Of a stretch of DNA of 64,000 nucleotides, positions 8,183 to 16,433 are shown in pieces (positions within the stretch are counted from its first letter, which is position 1; every line of letters starts with the position of its first letter). A model generated the notes under the pieces. That model did not search any database, was not told the origin of the DNA, and was given only the letters and a program-made list of their open reading frames with translations. The position numbers and the translations under genes are program-made. The DNA comes from Bog-473 sp963750075 (lineage in GTDB: Bacteria > Actinomycetota > Acidimicrobiia > Acidimicrobiales > RAAP-2). The DNA lies in NCBI GenBank assembly GCA_963750075.1, contig CAVVPG010000005.1, positions 186,001-250,000 of the forward strand. The letters run 5' to 3'.

Positions 8183-8967
8183 TCCCCGGCCTCCCCCGTC
8201 GGACCCGCGCCGTCACCGTCGCCGGCCTCGTTGGCGTGACCCAGGTAGGCCTCCTGCACGGCACGGTTGCGACGGATCTCGTCGGGCCTGCCCGTGGCGA
8301 TGACCTCGCCGAAGTCGAGCACGTGCACGATGCCGCAGACGCGCAGCACCAGGTCGGTGTCGTGCTCCACGACGACGACCGCTCGACCCTCGGCGGCGAG
8401 GGAGCTCAGCAGCCGCCCGAGCGCGTCCGTCTCGCGCTCGTCGAGACCGGAGCATGGCTCGTCGAGGAGGAGGACCTTGGGATCGGTGGACAGGGCACGG
8501 GCGAGCTCGACGAGGCGGGCCGACCCGGTCGGCAGGGAGGACACCGGCATGGAGGCCTCGTCCGCGACGCCGACCCGCTCGAGCAGGTCCAAGGCTGCCG
8601 ACGGCGCGGCCCGGCCGGCAGCCTCGAGGCCGACGCGCACGTTGTCGGTCGCGCTGAGCGTCGAGAACAGCTCAAGGCGCTGGAACGTGCGCGCCAGGCC
8701 GAGGCGGGCCCGGGTGTGGGTCCGTTTGTGGGTGACGTCCGTGCCGCCGAGGTGCACCGACCCACGGTCCGGACGCTGCAACCCTGTGATGACGTTGAAC
8801 AGCGTGGTCTTGCCTGCCCCGTTGGGGCCGATGAGACCGGTCACGACACCTGCCTCGGCGCGCAGCGTGACGCCGGAGAGCGCGGCGACGCCGCCGAAGT
8901 GGACGCTCACGCGGTCCACCTCGAGGGCGGGCGGCGCGACGGCGGCGACCCCGGCGTCAGGCGGCAC
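8179..8967 (-). CDS. livG: Branched-chain amino acid-type ABC transporter ATP-binding protein LivG
   Basis: About 262 residues from the GTG at 8967. Walker A is GPNGAGKTT, the Q-loop region and a signature stretch SSLPTGSARLVELARAL follow; the signature reads LPTGS rather than the usual LSYGQ, a mild divergence. Walker B is VLLLDEPCSGLDE, with VVVVEHD as the switch. Homology begins at PPALEVDRVSVHFGG; the GTG was chosen because it overlaps the end of the permease gene by only 11 nt, and the further upstream frame is shadow. It pairs with LivF to form the heteromeric ATPase of the importer. Confidence 0.88.
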   Translation of the reverse strand: MPPDAGVAAVAPPALEVDRVSVHFGGVAALSGVTLRAEAGVVTGLIGPNGAGKTTLFNVITGLQRPDRGSVHLGGTDVTHKRTHTRARLGLARTFQRLELFSTLSATDNVRVGLEAAGRAAPSAALDLLERVGVADEASMPVSSLPTGSARLVELARALSTDPKVLLLDEPCSGLDERETDALGRLLSSLAAEGRAVVVVEHDTDLVLRVCGIVHVLDFGEVIATGRPDEIRRNRAVQEAYLGHANEAGDGDGAGPTGEAGE

Positions 8968-10912
8968 GGGCCACCTCGTGGTCCAGGAGCAGCGCGCCGG
9001 CATCGGCCATCTCGTCGCCGAAGGGCAGGTGCACCCGGCTGGTGAGCCACTCCATCCCCAGGATGCCGTCGGGGTGGCGGGCGAGCAGCACAATCCCGAT
9101 GCCGGCGGCGAGGCCGGTGAGGTCGGCCAGCGACGTGGGCAGGTGCGTCGCGAGCACGGGCAGCGCCGCCGCCGTCACGCCACCGAGGAGTGCACCGGAC
9201 AGGGTGCGGATACCCCAGATGGCGACGAACAGGAGCAGGGTGAGGCTGCCGAAGAACTGGACGTCGTTGGCGCCGATGCCGCCTTGCTGCCCCGCGTAGA
9301 AGACCCCACCCAGGCCGGCCATGGCGGCCGAGAGGGTGAAGACGATCATTTTGGTGCGGACCGAGCTCAACCCGACGGTCGCGAATGCCGCGGGCGAGTC
9401 GCTCATGGCCACCAGGCGGCGGCCGAAGGCGCTGCGTCGCACCAGCCCGACGAGCAGGGCGCACAGCGCTGCCGCGACCGCGACCTCTACGAGCTCGACC
9501 CGGTCGCCCACGGCGTGCATGAAGGGCAGCCGCAACCGACCCACGCCGACAGAGGTCCCGTCCGGGATGACGCTCGAGTTGCTGAAGAACGCGGTGAACA
9601 TGACCTCGCCGAAGGCGAAGGTGGCCAATGCCAGGTAGAGCCCGCGCAGGCGGAGTGCCGGCAGCGCCACCAACGCGCCGACGGCGCCCGACACCACGAC
9701 GGCCAGGAGCACGCCCCACCACGAGTCGCCGCCCAGCGTCTTGCCCATGGCGAAGGCGCCGATGCCCATGAACGTCAGCTGGCACAGCGAGACCTGGCCG
9801 GCGTAGCCCACGAGCAGCACGAGCGAGAGCCCGACGACGCCGAAGGCCAGGCCCTGGGAGAGCGTGGCCAGCGCCGTGGCGCCCACCATGGAGGCCAGGA
9901 CGACCACGCCGGCCACGAGGAGCACCGCGCCGACGACGGATTGGCGGGCGGTGACCACCTTGGGGGCGGGCCGCACGGCCAGCCGGCCGGCCGGGGCGAG
10001 CCGCGCCGCGGGGATCACCAGCAGCACGACGAAGAGGAAGAGCACCGGGACCACCTCGGTGAGCACGGCGGCCAGCCCTGCGTTGATGTGGCCGGGCAGG
10101 TAGCCGACGCAGTACTGGGTGATCAGGCCCAGCATCAGCGCGCCGACGAACGTCATCGGCAGGTTGCGCAGCCGGCCCACCACGGCGGCCGCGAACCCGT
10201 TCAGCGCGAGCAACGTGAGCTGGGTCGACGTCAAGCCCGTCTGTCCGACGAGCGGGGCGATCAGCACTCCGGCCAGCGCGGCCAGCATGAAGCCCAGGGC
10301 CCAGCCCATCTGTGCCATGCGGTGGGGCTTGGCGCCGGCCATAGCCACGAGGTCGGGGTCGTCGACCACGGCGCGCATCGCCACGCCGAGGCGGAAGCGG
10401 CGCAGGAAGACGCCGAGAAGGGCGGCGACCACGGCGGCGACGACCACGATCATGAGCTGCTGGTCCTGGATCGTCACCCCGTTCGCTCCGAAGAGGTGCA
10501 CCGCCGCCACCGTGCCGTCGGCCGCGGTGAAGTAGGCCGGCACCGAGCGGATGACGTCGGGACTGCTCCAGAAGATGGTCGCGACGCCGAGCAGGATGAC
10601 GAGCAAGCCGAGGGACACCATGAGGGAGCGTTCGACCGACGCACCATGGATCCGCCGGAAGAGCACGAACTCGACGGCGACGGCCAGCAGCGGCGCCTCG
10701 ACGACGACGACGAACGCGATGGCGAGCAGGAACGGCCAATGCCAGTCCTGCCAGAGCTGCCAATACGAGAAGGCTGCCACCATGCCCACCGCGCCCTGGG
10801 CGAAGTTGAACACGCCGGTCGTGTTGTAGGTCACCACGAGCCCCGTGGCCAGGATGCCGTACACGGCGCCCGACACGATCCCGAGGACCGTGAAGGACAG
10901 GAAGACGCTCAC
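8957..10912 (-). CDS. Fused LivH-LivM permease of a branched-chain amino acid-type ABC transporter
   Basis: One 651-residue chain carries both membrane halves that are normally separate proteins. Residues about 1-300 match LivH (GAVYGILATGLVVTYNTTGVFNFAQGA, and the cytoplasmic coupling motif near GVAMRAVVDDPDLVAMAGA). Residues about 325-620 match LivM (GLSLVLLVGYAGQVSLCQLTFMGIGA and FGRRLVAMSDSPAAFATVG). A link of about 30 residues joins them, rich in Ala, Pro and Arg. The GTG start at 10912 gives MSVFLSFTVLG. Each half supplies a coupling helix for LivG and LivF. It lies 45 nt after the binding-protein gene; that gap has a GC-rich hairpin (10940..10955) that could reduce read-through and so keep binding protein in excess. 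Confidence 0.9.
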   Translation of the reverse strand: MSVFLSFTVLGIVSGAVYGILATGLVVTYNTTGVFNFAQGAVGMVAAFSYWQLWQDWHWPFLLAIAFVVVVEAPLLAVAVEFVLFRRIHGASVERSLMVSLGLLVILLGVATIFWSSPDVIRSVPAYFTAADGTVAAVHLFGANGVTIQDQQLMIVVVAAVVAALLGVFLRRFRLGVAMRAVVDDPDLVAMAGAKPHRMAQMGWALGFMLAALAGVLIAPLVGQTGLTSTQLTLLALNGFAAAVVGRLRNLPMTFVGALMLGLITQYCVGYLPGHINAGLAAVLTEVVPVLFLFVVLLVIPAARLAPAGRLAVRPAPKVVTARQSVVGAVLLVAGVVVLASMVGATALATLSQGLAFGVVGLSLVLLVGYAGQVSLCQLTFMGIGAFAMGKTLGGDSWWGVLLAVVVSGAVGALVALPALRLRGLYLALATFAFGEVMFTAFFSNSSVIPDGTSVGVGRLRLPFMHAVGDRVELVEVAVAAALCALLVGLVRRSAFGRRLVAMSDSPAAFATVGLSSVRTKMIVFTLSAAMAGLGGVFYAGQQGGIGANDVQFFGSLTLLLFVAIWGIRTLSGALLGGVTAAALPVLATHLPTSLADLTGLAAGIGIVLLARHPDGILGMEWLTSRVHLPFGDEMADAGALLLDHEVARAA

Positions 10913-10957
10913 TTCCTCACACCCACCGCTGGCCCCCGACCCCGATCCTCCGGGGCC

Positions 10958-12319
10958 TTAGCCCGAGACTCCGGAGGCGTCGTAGAGCTTGGCGTTGCAG
11001 TCGAACCCGCTACCCGTCGGCAGCTCACGGACGACGGTGCCGTCCTTGATGCCGGCCATGAGGAAGCAAGGCGACACCGTCTTGGCCGCGGGGTCCGCCG
11101 TGGCCACGAGGCCGTTCGCATCGAAGCTCGTGATCTTCTCGAGCTGCGCCATCACGGCGCCCCGGGTCGGGTGCGGCCCGGCCGCCTTGAGCGCCTGGAC
11201 GAACAGGTCGGCCGACGCCCAACCGAAGAGCGTGTACAGGTCGGGCACCCACGACGGGTCGGCCTTCTTGACCCAGGTGTCGAACTGCTTGACGGCCGGC
11301 ACGCTCTTGGCGTCCTGGCCGAGGTAGAGCGCGTAGACCTGGCCGATCTGGATTCCGTTGGTCACCGCCGGGCCGCCGGCATGGGAGATGAACTGGTCGG
11401 CGTACACGGGACCGGTGGAGAAGATGAGGCCCGGATGCCAGTTCTGCGTGGCTGCGTTCTCGACGAAGATCGCCGCGTCCTGCCAATCGACGCCGCCGAG
11501 GTCGACGGCGTCGACGCCGGCGTTCTTCATGTTGATGACGTCGGTGGTGAAGTCGGACTGCAGCGGATTGACGTAATCGACGTAGCCGATCTTGTAGCCC
11601 ACGCTCTTCATGCCGGCGAATTGCTGGGCCAACTGGTTCTTGGCCGACGCCACGTCCGAGACGATGGCCCCGACGGTGAGGTCCCTGGGATAGTGCTTCT
11701 TGTAGTACTCGACCGGCCCCAGGGTCCCCTTGCCGGACAAGGGCTGGACGCTGAAGTCGTTGGGGAGAGCGTTGGTGCCGGGATCGAGCGTGACCGAGAC
11801 GTCGGGCACGGCGGTGTTGCTGGCCAGGGCGGCGCAGCCGTAGCCGTCGAAGAGCGAGAAGCTGCCCACCATCGCGAAGTCGCTGTTGATGGCCTCCTTG
11901 GTGTCGGTCTGGTTCTGCTGGCCGCTGAAGGCGTCGTCCTTGGAGTCGACCAGCAGCTTGCGGCCATTGACCCCGCCCTCGGCGTTGACCATGGCGAAGT
12001 ACGCCTTCACCCCGACGGGCGCCCCCTCGAACAGACCCGTCACCGGGCCCGAGATGATGGACACGTTGCCCACGGTGATCGACCGCGACGTGACGCCCGT
12101 CGTCGAGGCCTTCTGGGCCGCCGTGGGTGCCAGGGCCGGCGTGCACGTGTCCGACCCGCTCGTCGCGGCCCCGGCCGGAGCAGCGGCCGCGAGCGCGCCG
12201 GCGGCGACGGTGGCACCGGCGAGCGATGACCCGCCCAGCACGCACCGCAGCACGCGACCGGTCAGCGCCCTGCGCTCGCGCCAGGTCCACCCGGACATGT
12301 GCCTGTTCCCCACTGCCAC
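10958..12319 (-). CDS. ABC transporter substrate-binding protein (Peripla_BP_6/LivK-like)
   Basis: A 453-residue secreted protein. The N-terminus has a charged region (WRERRALTGRVLR), a hydrophobic stretch with GGSSLAGATVAAGALAAAAP and an AGAA-type cleavage site. The mature part starts at about residue 52 and follows the LivJ/LivK fold: ITVGNVSIISGP, AYFAMVNAEGGVNGRKL, and YYKKHYPRDLTVGAIVSD in the hinge. No lipobox Cys is seen, so anchoring in the envelope is unclear. Two ATG codons (12319 and 12298) are possible; the first is used here. It would bind the ligand and hand it to the fused permease. First gene of the importer operon; a palindrome at 12389..12409 sits 70 nt upstream. Confidence 0.9.
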   Translation of the reverse strand: MAVGNRHMSGWTWRERRALTGRVLRCVLGGSSLAGATVAAGALAAAAPAGAATSGSDTCTPALAPTAAQKASTTGVTSRSITVGNVSIISGPVTGLFEGAPVGVKAYFAMVNAEGGVNGRKLLVDSKDDAFSGQQNQTDTKEAINSDFAMVGSFSLFDGYGCAALASNTAVPDVSVTLDPGTNALPNDFSVQPLSGKGTLGPVEYYKKHYPRDLTVGAIVSDVASAKNQLAQQFAGMKSVGYKIGYVDYVNPLQSDFTTDVINMKNAGVDAVDLGGVDWQDAAIFVENAATQNWHPGLIFSTGPVYADQFISHAGGPAVTNGIQIGQVYALYLGQDAKSVPAVKQFDTWVKKADPSWVPDLYTLFGWASADLFVQALKAAGPHPTRGAVMAQLEKITSFDANGLVATADPAAKTVSPCFLMAGIKDGTVVRELPTGSGFDCNAKLYDASGVSG

Positions 12320-12377
12320 CCCTTCTCGCGTTCTGGCCCTCCCCCGGGACCGGGCCCGGGCCCGGAGGGGCGGTAGT

Positions 12378-13700
12378 TCATGGACCTGTTTCTGACTCTA
12401 CGTCAGAAAGAATTTGCGTGGGCGTCGGACGAAAGCCGCCGTTCCGGGTGGCGGCGGTGCGGGCACCCTCGAGGAAGTCGGCCACCGCGGACGTGGTGGC
12501 CTGGCAGCGCAGCGACGCCAGCACGTCGAAGGCGTGCTGGGCCAGAGGCAGCTCTGCATAGGCCACCGGCTCCCTCGACACCGCTCGCAGGCGTGCCACG
12601 AAGGCGCGGGCGGTCTCGACGGGCACCAGGGTGTCGTTGACGCCGTGGAGCACGAAGAACGGCGGCGCGTCGCGACGGACCCGGAAGGTGGGGGACGCGG
12701 CGCGAAAGACGGCGGGATGCTCGGACTCCGTTGTCTTCATGACCCGCTTCTCGAGCAGCTCGAGGAGCCCTGGCCCGAAGCGCGCCGAGCCCTCGGGCGA
12801 GCCGGTGAGGTCCATCACACCGTAGAAGGGGACGCACGCCTGCACCGAGGTGTCGGCCGCCTCGAAGCCCGGCTGGAACGCGGGGTCCCCCTCGCTGAGC
12901 GCCAGCAACGCGCACAGGTGGCCGCCGGCCGATCCACCGCTGACCGCCACGAAGGCGGGGTCGCCCCCGAACTCCTCGATGTGCTCCTTCACCCAGGCGA
13001 CGGCCCGCTTGGCGTCGATGATGTGGTCCGGCCAGGTCGCCTTCGGGCTGAGCCGGTAATTGATGGCGACGCAGACCCAGCCCCGGGCGACGAGCTCGTA
13101 CATCATCGGCTTACCCTGCTCGCGCTTGTCGCCGATGACCCAGCCGCCGCCGTGGATGTACACCATGACCGGGGCCTTCTCGGGCGGGGCGAGGCGCGAG
13201 CGGTAGACGTCCAGGCGGTGGCGCCGGATGCCGTCGCCCCAGTAGTCGATGTTGCATGTCGAGTCCACGGCCCTCGACTTGAACGGGACGGCCCGGGTCA
13301 CGCGCCACCAGCGGCCCCACGTCGGTGCCGTCGGCTCGGTGGGGATCGGGAAGGCGCCGCTGCGCACCTCGGCCAGCGCGGCGGCAGTCACGCCGCCGGC
13401 GCGGCGGCCGGCGACGCCGAGCCCCAGGAGCCCCACCCAGTCGGCGACGGCCACCGCCAGGCCGAGCCAGCCCGCCCACCCCTCCAGGGCGCCGAACGTG
13501 ATGAAGAGGGCGGTGGCGACCATCTGCCAGACGATGTTCTGGAACGCCAGCTCGCCGGCGACCCAGGCGGCCGCAAAGCTCATGACGGTGAACGGCTCCC
13601 GCCGGACGGGGCGGTAGGCGAGCGCCACGGCGGCGGCCCCGACGAGGGTGACGATCAAGAAGGCGTACGGCACCCCACCATTCTCGCCCGAACGGGCCAT
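12378..13700 (-). CDS. Membrane-anchored alpha/beta hydrolase (HSL/BD-FAE-type esterase)
   Basis: A 440-residue protein. The first 120 residues hold about four hydrophobic segments (ending near VGLLGLGVAGRR), which would anchor it in the membrane. The catalytic domain begins near residue 145 and shows HGGGW (oxyanion hole), YRLSPKATWP, GGSAGG with the nucleophile Ser, GVNDTLVP with the acid Asp, and QHAFD with the His. This is the hormone-sensitive-lipase/carboxylesterase layout, probably hydrolysing short acyl esters. The ATG at 13700 lies in an inverted repeat (13690..13733); a GTG a few codons later is an alternative. The 3' end overlaps the palindrome at 12389..12409. Substrate unknown. 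Confidence 0.85.
   Translation of the reverse strand: MARSGENGGVPYAFLIVTLVGAAAVALAYRPVRREPFTVMSFAAAWVAGELAFQNIVWQMVATALFITFGALEGWAGWLGLAVAVADWVGLLGLGVAGRRAGGVTAAALAEVRSGAFPIPTEPTAPTWGRWWRVTRAVPFKSRAVDSTCNIDYWGDGIRRHRLDVYRSRLAPPEKAPVMVYIHGGGWVIGDKREQGKPMMYELVARGWVCVAINYRLSPKATWPDHIIDAKRAVAWVKEHIEEFGGDPAFVAVSGGSAGGHLCALLALSEGDPAFQPGFEAADTSVQACVPFYGVMDLTGSPEGSARFGPGLLELLEKRVMKTTESEHPAVFRAASPTFRVRRDAPPFFVLHGVNDTLVPVETARAFVARLRAVSREPVAYAELPLAQHAFDVLASLRCQATTSAVADFLEGARTAATRNGGFRPTPTQILSDVESETGP
12389..12409. promoter_or_regulatory. Operator-like palindrome upstream of the ABC importer operon
   Basis: TTTCTGAC, five bases, then GTCAGAAA: a perfect 8-bp inverted repeat, AT-richer than its surroundings. 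It lies inside the last codons of the esterase gene and 70 nt before the binding-protein start. The short odd spacer suits a TetR-type dimer site better than an RNA hairpin, although it could also form one. A regulator for the importer is a plausible reading. Confidence 0.45.
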
Positions 13701-13733
13701 CTGGTGCAGGTCCGCCCTGGTCGGGGCCCGTTC
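13690..13733. repeat. Inverted repeat across the esterase start codon
   Basis: GAACGGGCC (13690..13698) and GGCCCGTTC (13725..13733) form a perfect 9-bp inverted repeat with 26 nt between. On the minus strand the second arm lies at codons 1-4 of the esterase gene, so an mRNA hairpin would partly bury the ATG. It may instead be a regulatory site between the divergent esterase and WS/DGAT promoters. Confidence 0.3.
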
Positions 13734-13798
13734 CCCGTTTGCTCCCGCCGGGCGATAGTGCGAGCTTATGGAGGGGAAGCGCTGAACAAGGAGAGTCG

Positions 13799-15316
13799 AT
13801 GACCCCTGAACGGCTGACCGGGCTCGATGCGAGTTTCCTCTACATGGAGACGCCGACGCTGCACATGCACGTCGCGATGACGGCCGTCTTCGACCCCGCC
13901 ACGGTGCCGGGGGGGTACTCGTTCCGGCGGATCCGCCAGCTCATCAGCGATCGCATCCCGCTCGCCCCGGTCTTCCAACGCCGCCTCGTCGAGGTGCCGA
14001 TGCGCCTCGGGCACCCGGTCTGGGTGGACGACCCCGAATTCGACATCGACAACCATCTGCGCCGCGCCGCCCTCCCCTCACCCGGTGGCATGCGCGAGCT
14101 GGGTGAATTCGCCGCCGACGTGATCAGCCGCCAGCTCCATCGCGACCGCCCGCTGTGGGAGATGTGGATCGTGGAGGGGCTCGAGGACGGGAAGATCGCC
14201 CTCGTGACCAAGATGCACCACAGCACCATCGACGGGGTGTCGGGCGCGGAGCTCCTGGGCGTCCTCTTCGACCTCGAGCCTGCGCCGCCCGAAGTGGCGC
14301 CGTTCACGCCGCGCCAGCTCGACTCGCGCATTCCCTCGGGCCTCGAGTTGGTCTCCCAGGCAATGGTGGCGAGCCTGGTGGCGCCCTTCGACGTGGGGCG
14401 CATGATGCTGCGCACGACCCGCAGCATCTTCGGCGTCCGCCGCATCCGCCAAGGGCAGACGGCCAAGGCGGCCCTGCCGCTCACCGCGCCGCGTACCTCC
14501 ATCAACGTCGCCGTCCATGCCCGCCGCCGCGTCGCCTTCGCGGCGGCCAGCCTGGCCGATGCCAAGCAGCTGAAGAACAAGATGGGGACCACCGTCAACG
14601 ACGTCGTCCTCGCCATGTGCGCCGGCGCGTTGCGGACGTACCTCCTGGCCGGCGACGAGCTCCCGGACGTTCCGCTCGTGTCGGTCGTCCCGGTCTCGGT
14701 GACCCCGGACGTGGCCGAACTGAAGGGCTCCAACAAAGTCTCCGCGATGTTCGTCCAACTGCCCTGCCACATCGACGACCCGTTGGAGCGGCTCTCGGCC
14801 ATTCACGAGGGCACCAAGGGCGCCAAGGAGGAGCACAAGGCGCTGGGCGCCACGACGTTGCAGAACTGGGCCGAGCACGCCACACCAAATGTCTTCGCCG
14901 CGGCCGCACGGCTCTACACGGGGATGAAGCTGGCCGACCGCCACCGGCCCGTGGCCAACCTCGTCGTCTCGAACGTGCCGGGACCGGACTTCCCGCTCTA
15001 CCTGGGCGGCAGCAAGCTTTTGGGCATGTTCCCCCTGGGCCCGGTCATGGACGGCATGGGCCTCAACATCACCATCATGAGCTATCAGGGGGTCCTCTAC
15101 TGGGGTCTGGCCTCCGACGCCCGGGCCGTGCCGCGCCTGTGGGACATCGCGGCCGCCGTGCCGCATGCGCTGACCGAGCTGATGGAGGCGGCGGGCCTCG
15201 AGCCCGAGCCCTTCGACGTGCCCATCCACCTCGGTCCCGGCATGCCGGAAACCGCCAATTGGATCCGTGCCGCTGCGGCACCGGGGGCAGAAGCGACCGG
15301 TAGCGTGAGCGCATGA
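13799..15316 (+). CDS. Wax ester synthase/diacylglycerol acyltransferase (WS/DGAT)
   Basis: About 505 residues. It starts MTPERLTGLDASFLYMETP, typical of the family, and carries the catalytic HHxxxDG motif as HHSTIDG near residue 140. The C-terminal domain shows NVPGPDFPLYLGG and the DUF1298-type region to residue about 480. It transfers acyl chains from acyl-CoA to diacylglycerol or fatty alcohol to make storage triacylglycerol or wax ester at the membrane. The ATG at 13799 is preceded by AAGGAG (13788..13793) at a 5-nt spacing, which fixes the start. Its stop overlaps the VOC gene start by 4 nt. Mycobacterial and rhodococcal relatives make storage lipid under nitrogen or oxygen limitation. 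Confidence 0.92.
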   Translation: MTPERLTGLDASFLYMETPTLHMHVAMTAVFDPATVPGGYSFRRIRQLISDRIPLAPVFQRRLVEVPMRLGHPVWVDDPEFDIDNHLRRAALPSPGGMRELGEFAADVISRQLHRDRPLWEMWIVEGLEDGKIALVTKMHHSTIDGVSGAELLGVLFDLEPAPPEVAPFTPRQLDSRIPSGLELVSQAMVASLVAPFDVGRMMLRTTRSIFGVRRIRQGQTAKAALPLTAPRTSINVAVHARRRVAFAAASLADAKQLKNKMGTTVNDVVLAMCAGALRTYLLAGDELPDVPLVSVVPVSVTPDVAELKGSNKVSAMFVQLPCHIDDPLERLSAIHEGTKGAKEEHKALGATTLQNWAEHATPNVFAAAARLYTGMKLADRHRPVANLVVSNVPGPDFPLYLGGSKLLGMFPLGPVMDGMGLNITIMSYQGVLYWGLASDARAVPRLWDIAAAVPHALTELMEAAGLEPEPFDVPIHLGPGMPETANWIRAAAAPGAEATGSVSA

Positions 15317-15771
15317 CGGTGCGGGAGCTCGGCCACCTGGTCCTGTACGTGCGCGACGTGCGTCGTTCGGCCGCCTTCTACCGCGATGTGCTCGGCTGGC
15401 GCCAGATCATGCCCGAGCCCGGGGACGATCCCGTCGGCGTGGCTGCGTTCTCGTCCGGCCGCACCCACCACGAGCTCCTGCTGATCGAAGTCGGCGAGGA
15501 CGCCGCGCCCATCCCTCGCGGCCGGCACGTCGGCCTGTATCACTTCGGCCTCAACGTCGGAGAGAGCGACGACGACCTGCGCGACGCGCTGGCGAAGGTG
15601 CACGAGGCGGGTGCCACCGTCGTCGGTGCCTCGGACCACACCGTGACGCACAGCCTCTACATCCTCGACCCGGACGGCAACGAGATCGAGCTCTATGTCG
15701 ACGTGCCCGGAGTCGACTGGCGGTCGGATCCCGCGCTCGTCGCGGCTCCGATCCGCCCGCTCAAGCTCTGA
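15313..15771 (+). CDS. VOC family protein (glyoxalase/extradiol dioxygenase fold)
   Basis: A 152-residue protein with a double beta-alpha-beta-beta-beta layout: GHLVLYVRDVRRSAAFYRDVLGW at the N-terminus, a central HFGLNVG and HSLYILDPDGNEIELYVD at the end. Metal-ligand candidates are His8, a central His and the Glu of EIELY. The length and the DPDGNEIELY ending resemble one-domain catechol-2,3-dioxygenase-like proteins. The ATGA overlap with WS/DGAT implies coupled translation. The reaction is not predictable from sequence. Confidence 0.85.
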   Translation: MTVRELGHLVLYVRDVRRSAAFYRDVLGWRQIMPEPGDDPVGVAAFSSGRTHHELLLIEVGEDAAPIPRGRHVGLYHFGLNVGESDDDLRDALAKVHEAGATVVGASDHTVTHSLYILDPDGNEIELYVDVPGVDWRSDPALVAAPIRPLKL

Positions 15772-15812
15772 GCCCGCGGGAAGGAAGCGTCGTCGCGAGT
15801 CGTGAGCGTCCG

Positions 15813-16433
15813 GTGAGGATCATGCGCGCCGACGAAGAGGGTGCACGGGCAGCGGTCGATGTGCTGCGCGCCGGGGGTGTCGTCGTCGTGCCCACCGACA
15901 CCGTGTACGGCCTGGCCGCCCGTCCGGGTGACTGCGACGCGGTGCAGGCCGTGTTCCGGGCCAAGGGCCGACCCGAGGGGATGCACCTGCCCGTTCTCGC
16001 CGCCTCACTGGAGCAGGTGCGCGCCCTGGGGGTCGACGTCAACCCGGCCGCCCGGGCACTCGCCGGGTGGTGGTGGCCGGGTCCGCTGACGCTCGCCTTC
16101 GGCTTCGACGCCGCGGTGGAGCGACCGGCCTGGTTGGACGGGCGGCACGAGGTGGCGGTTCGCATCCCCGACCACGACTTCCTGCGCTCCCTGCTGGCGC
16201 GGACCGGTCCGCTGGTGGCCACCAGTGCCAACCCGCACGGGGCGCCCACGCCGCGGACGGCCCACGACGTGGCGGCGAGCCTCGGCCCCGCGGTGGACCT
16301 CCTCCTCGACGGCGGCCAGCTCAGGGACGTGCCCTCCACCCTGGTCAACGTGCGGGGAGCGAGTGTGGTGGTTGAGCGTGAGGGTGCCATCACGCGCCGC
16401 GAGGTGGCCGCCGCCCTGGCGGAGGTACCGTGA
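15813..16433 (+). CDS. tsaC: L-threonylcarbamoyladenylate synthase
   Basis: A 206-residue YrdC/Sua5-type protein without the C-terminal Sua5 domain. It has VVVPTDTVYGLAARP, the KGRPEGMHLPVLA nucleotide-binding stretch, WWPGPLTLAF, and SANPHGAPTPRTA. It makes threonylcarbamoyl-AMP from threonine, bicarbonate and ATP, the first step of the t6A modification at position 37 of ANN-decoding tRNAs. The start codon is a GTG at 15813. Its end overlaps tsaD by 4 nt, joining both steps of the pathway in one operon. tsaB and tsaE are not next to it here. Confidence 0.92.
   Translation: MRIMRADEEGARAAVDVLRAGGVVVVPTDTVYGLAARPGDCDAVQAVFRAKGRPEGMHLPVLAASLEQVRALGVDVNPAARALAGWWWPGPLTLAFGFDAAVERPAWLDGRHEVAVRIPDHDFLRSLLARTGPLVATSANPHGAPTPRTAHDVAASLGPAVDLLLDGGQLRDVPSTLVNVRGASVVVEREGAITRREVAAALAEVP

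Noticed and set aside
8267..12229. Long plus-strand open frame of about 1320 codons opposite the ABC importer
   Set aside because: It is antisense to four genes with clear motifs, is rich in Arg, His, Gly and Glu, and shows no domain. GC-rich codon use leaves few stops in the shadow frames.
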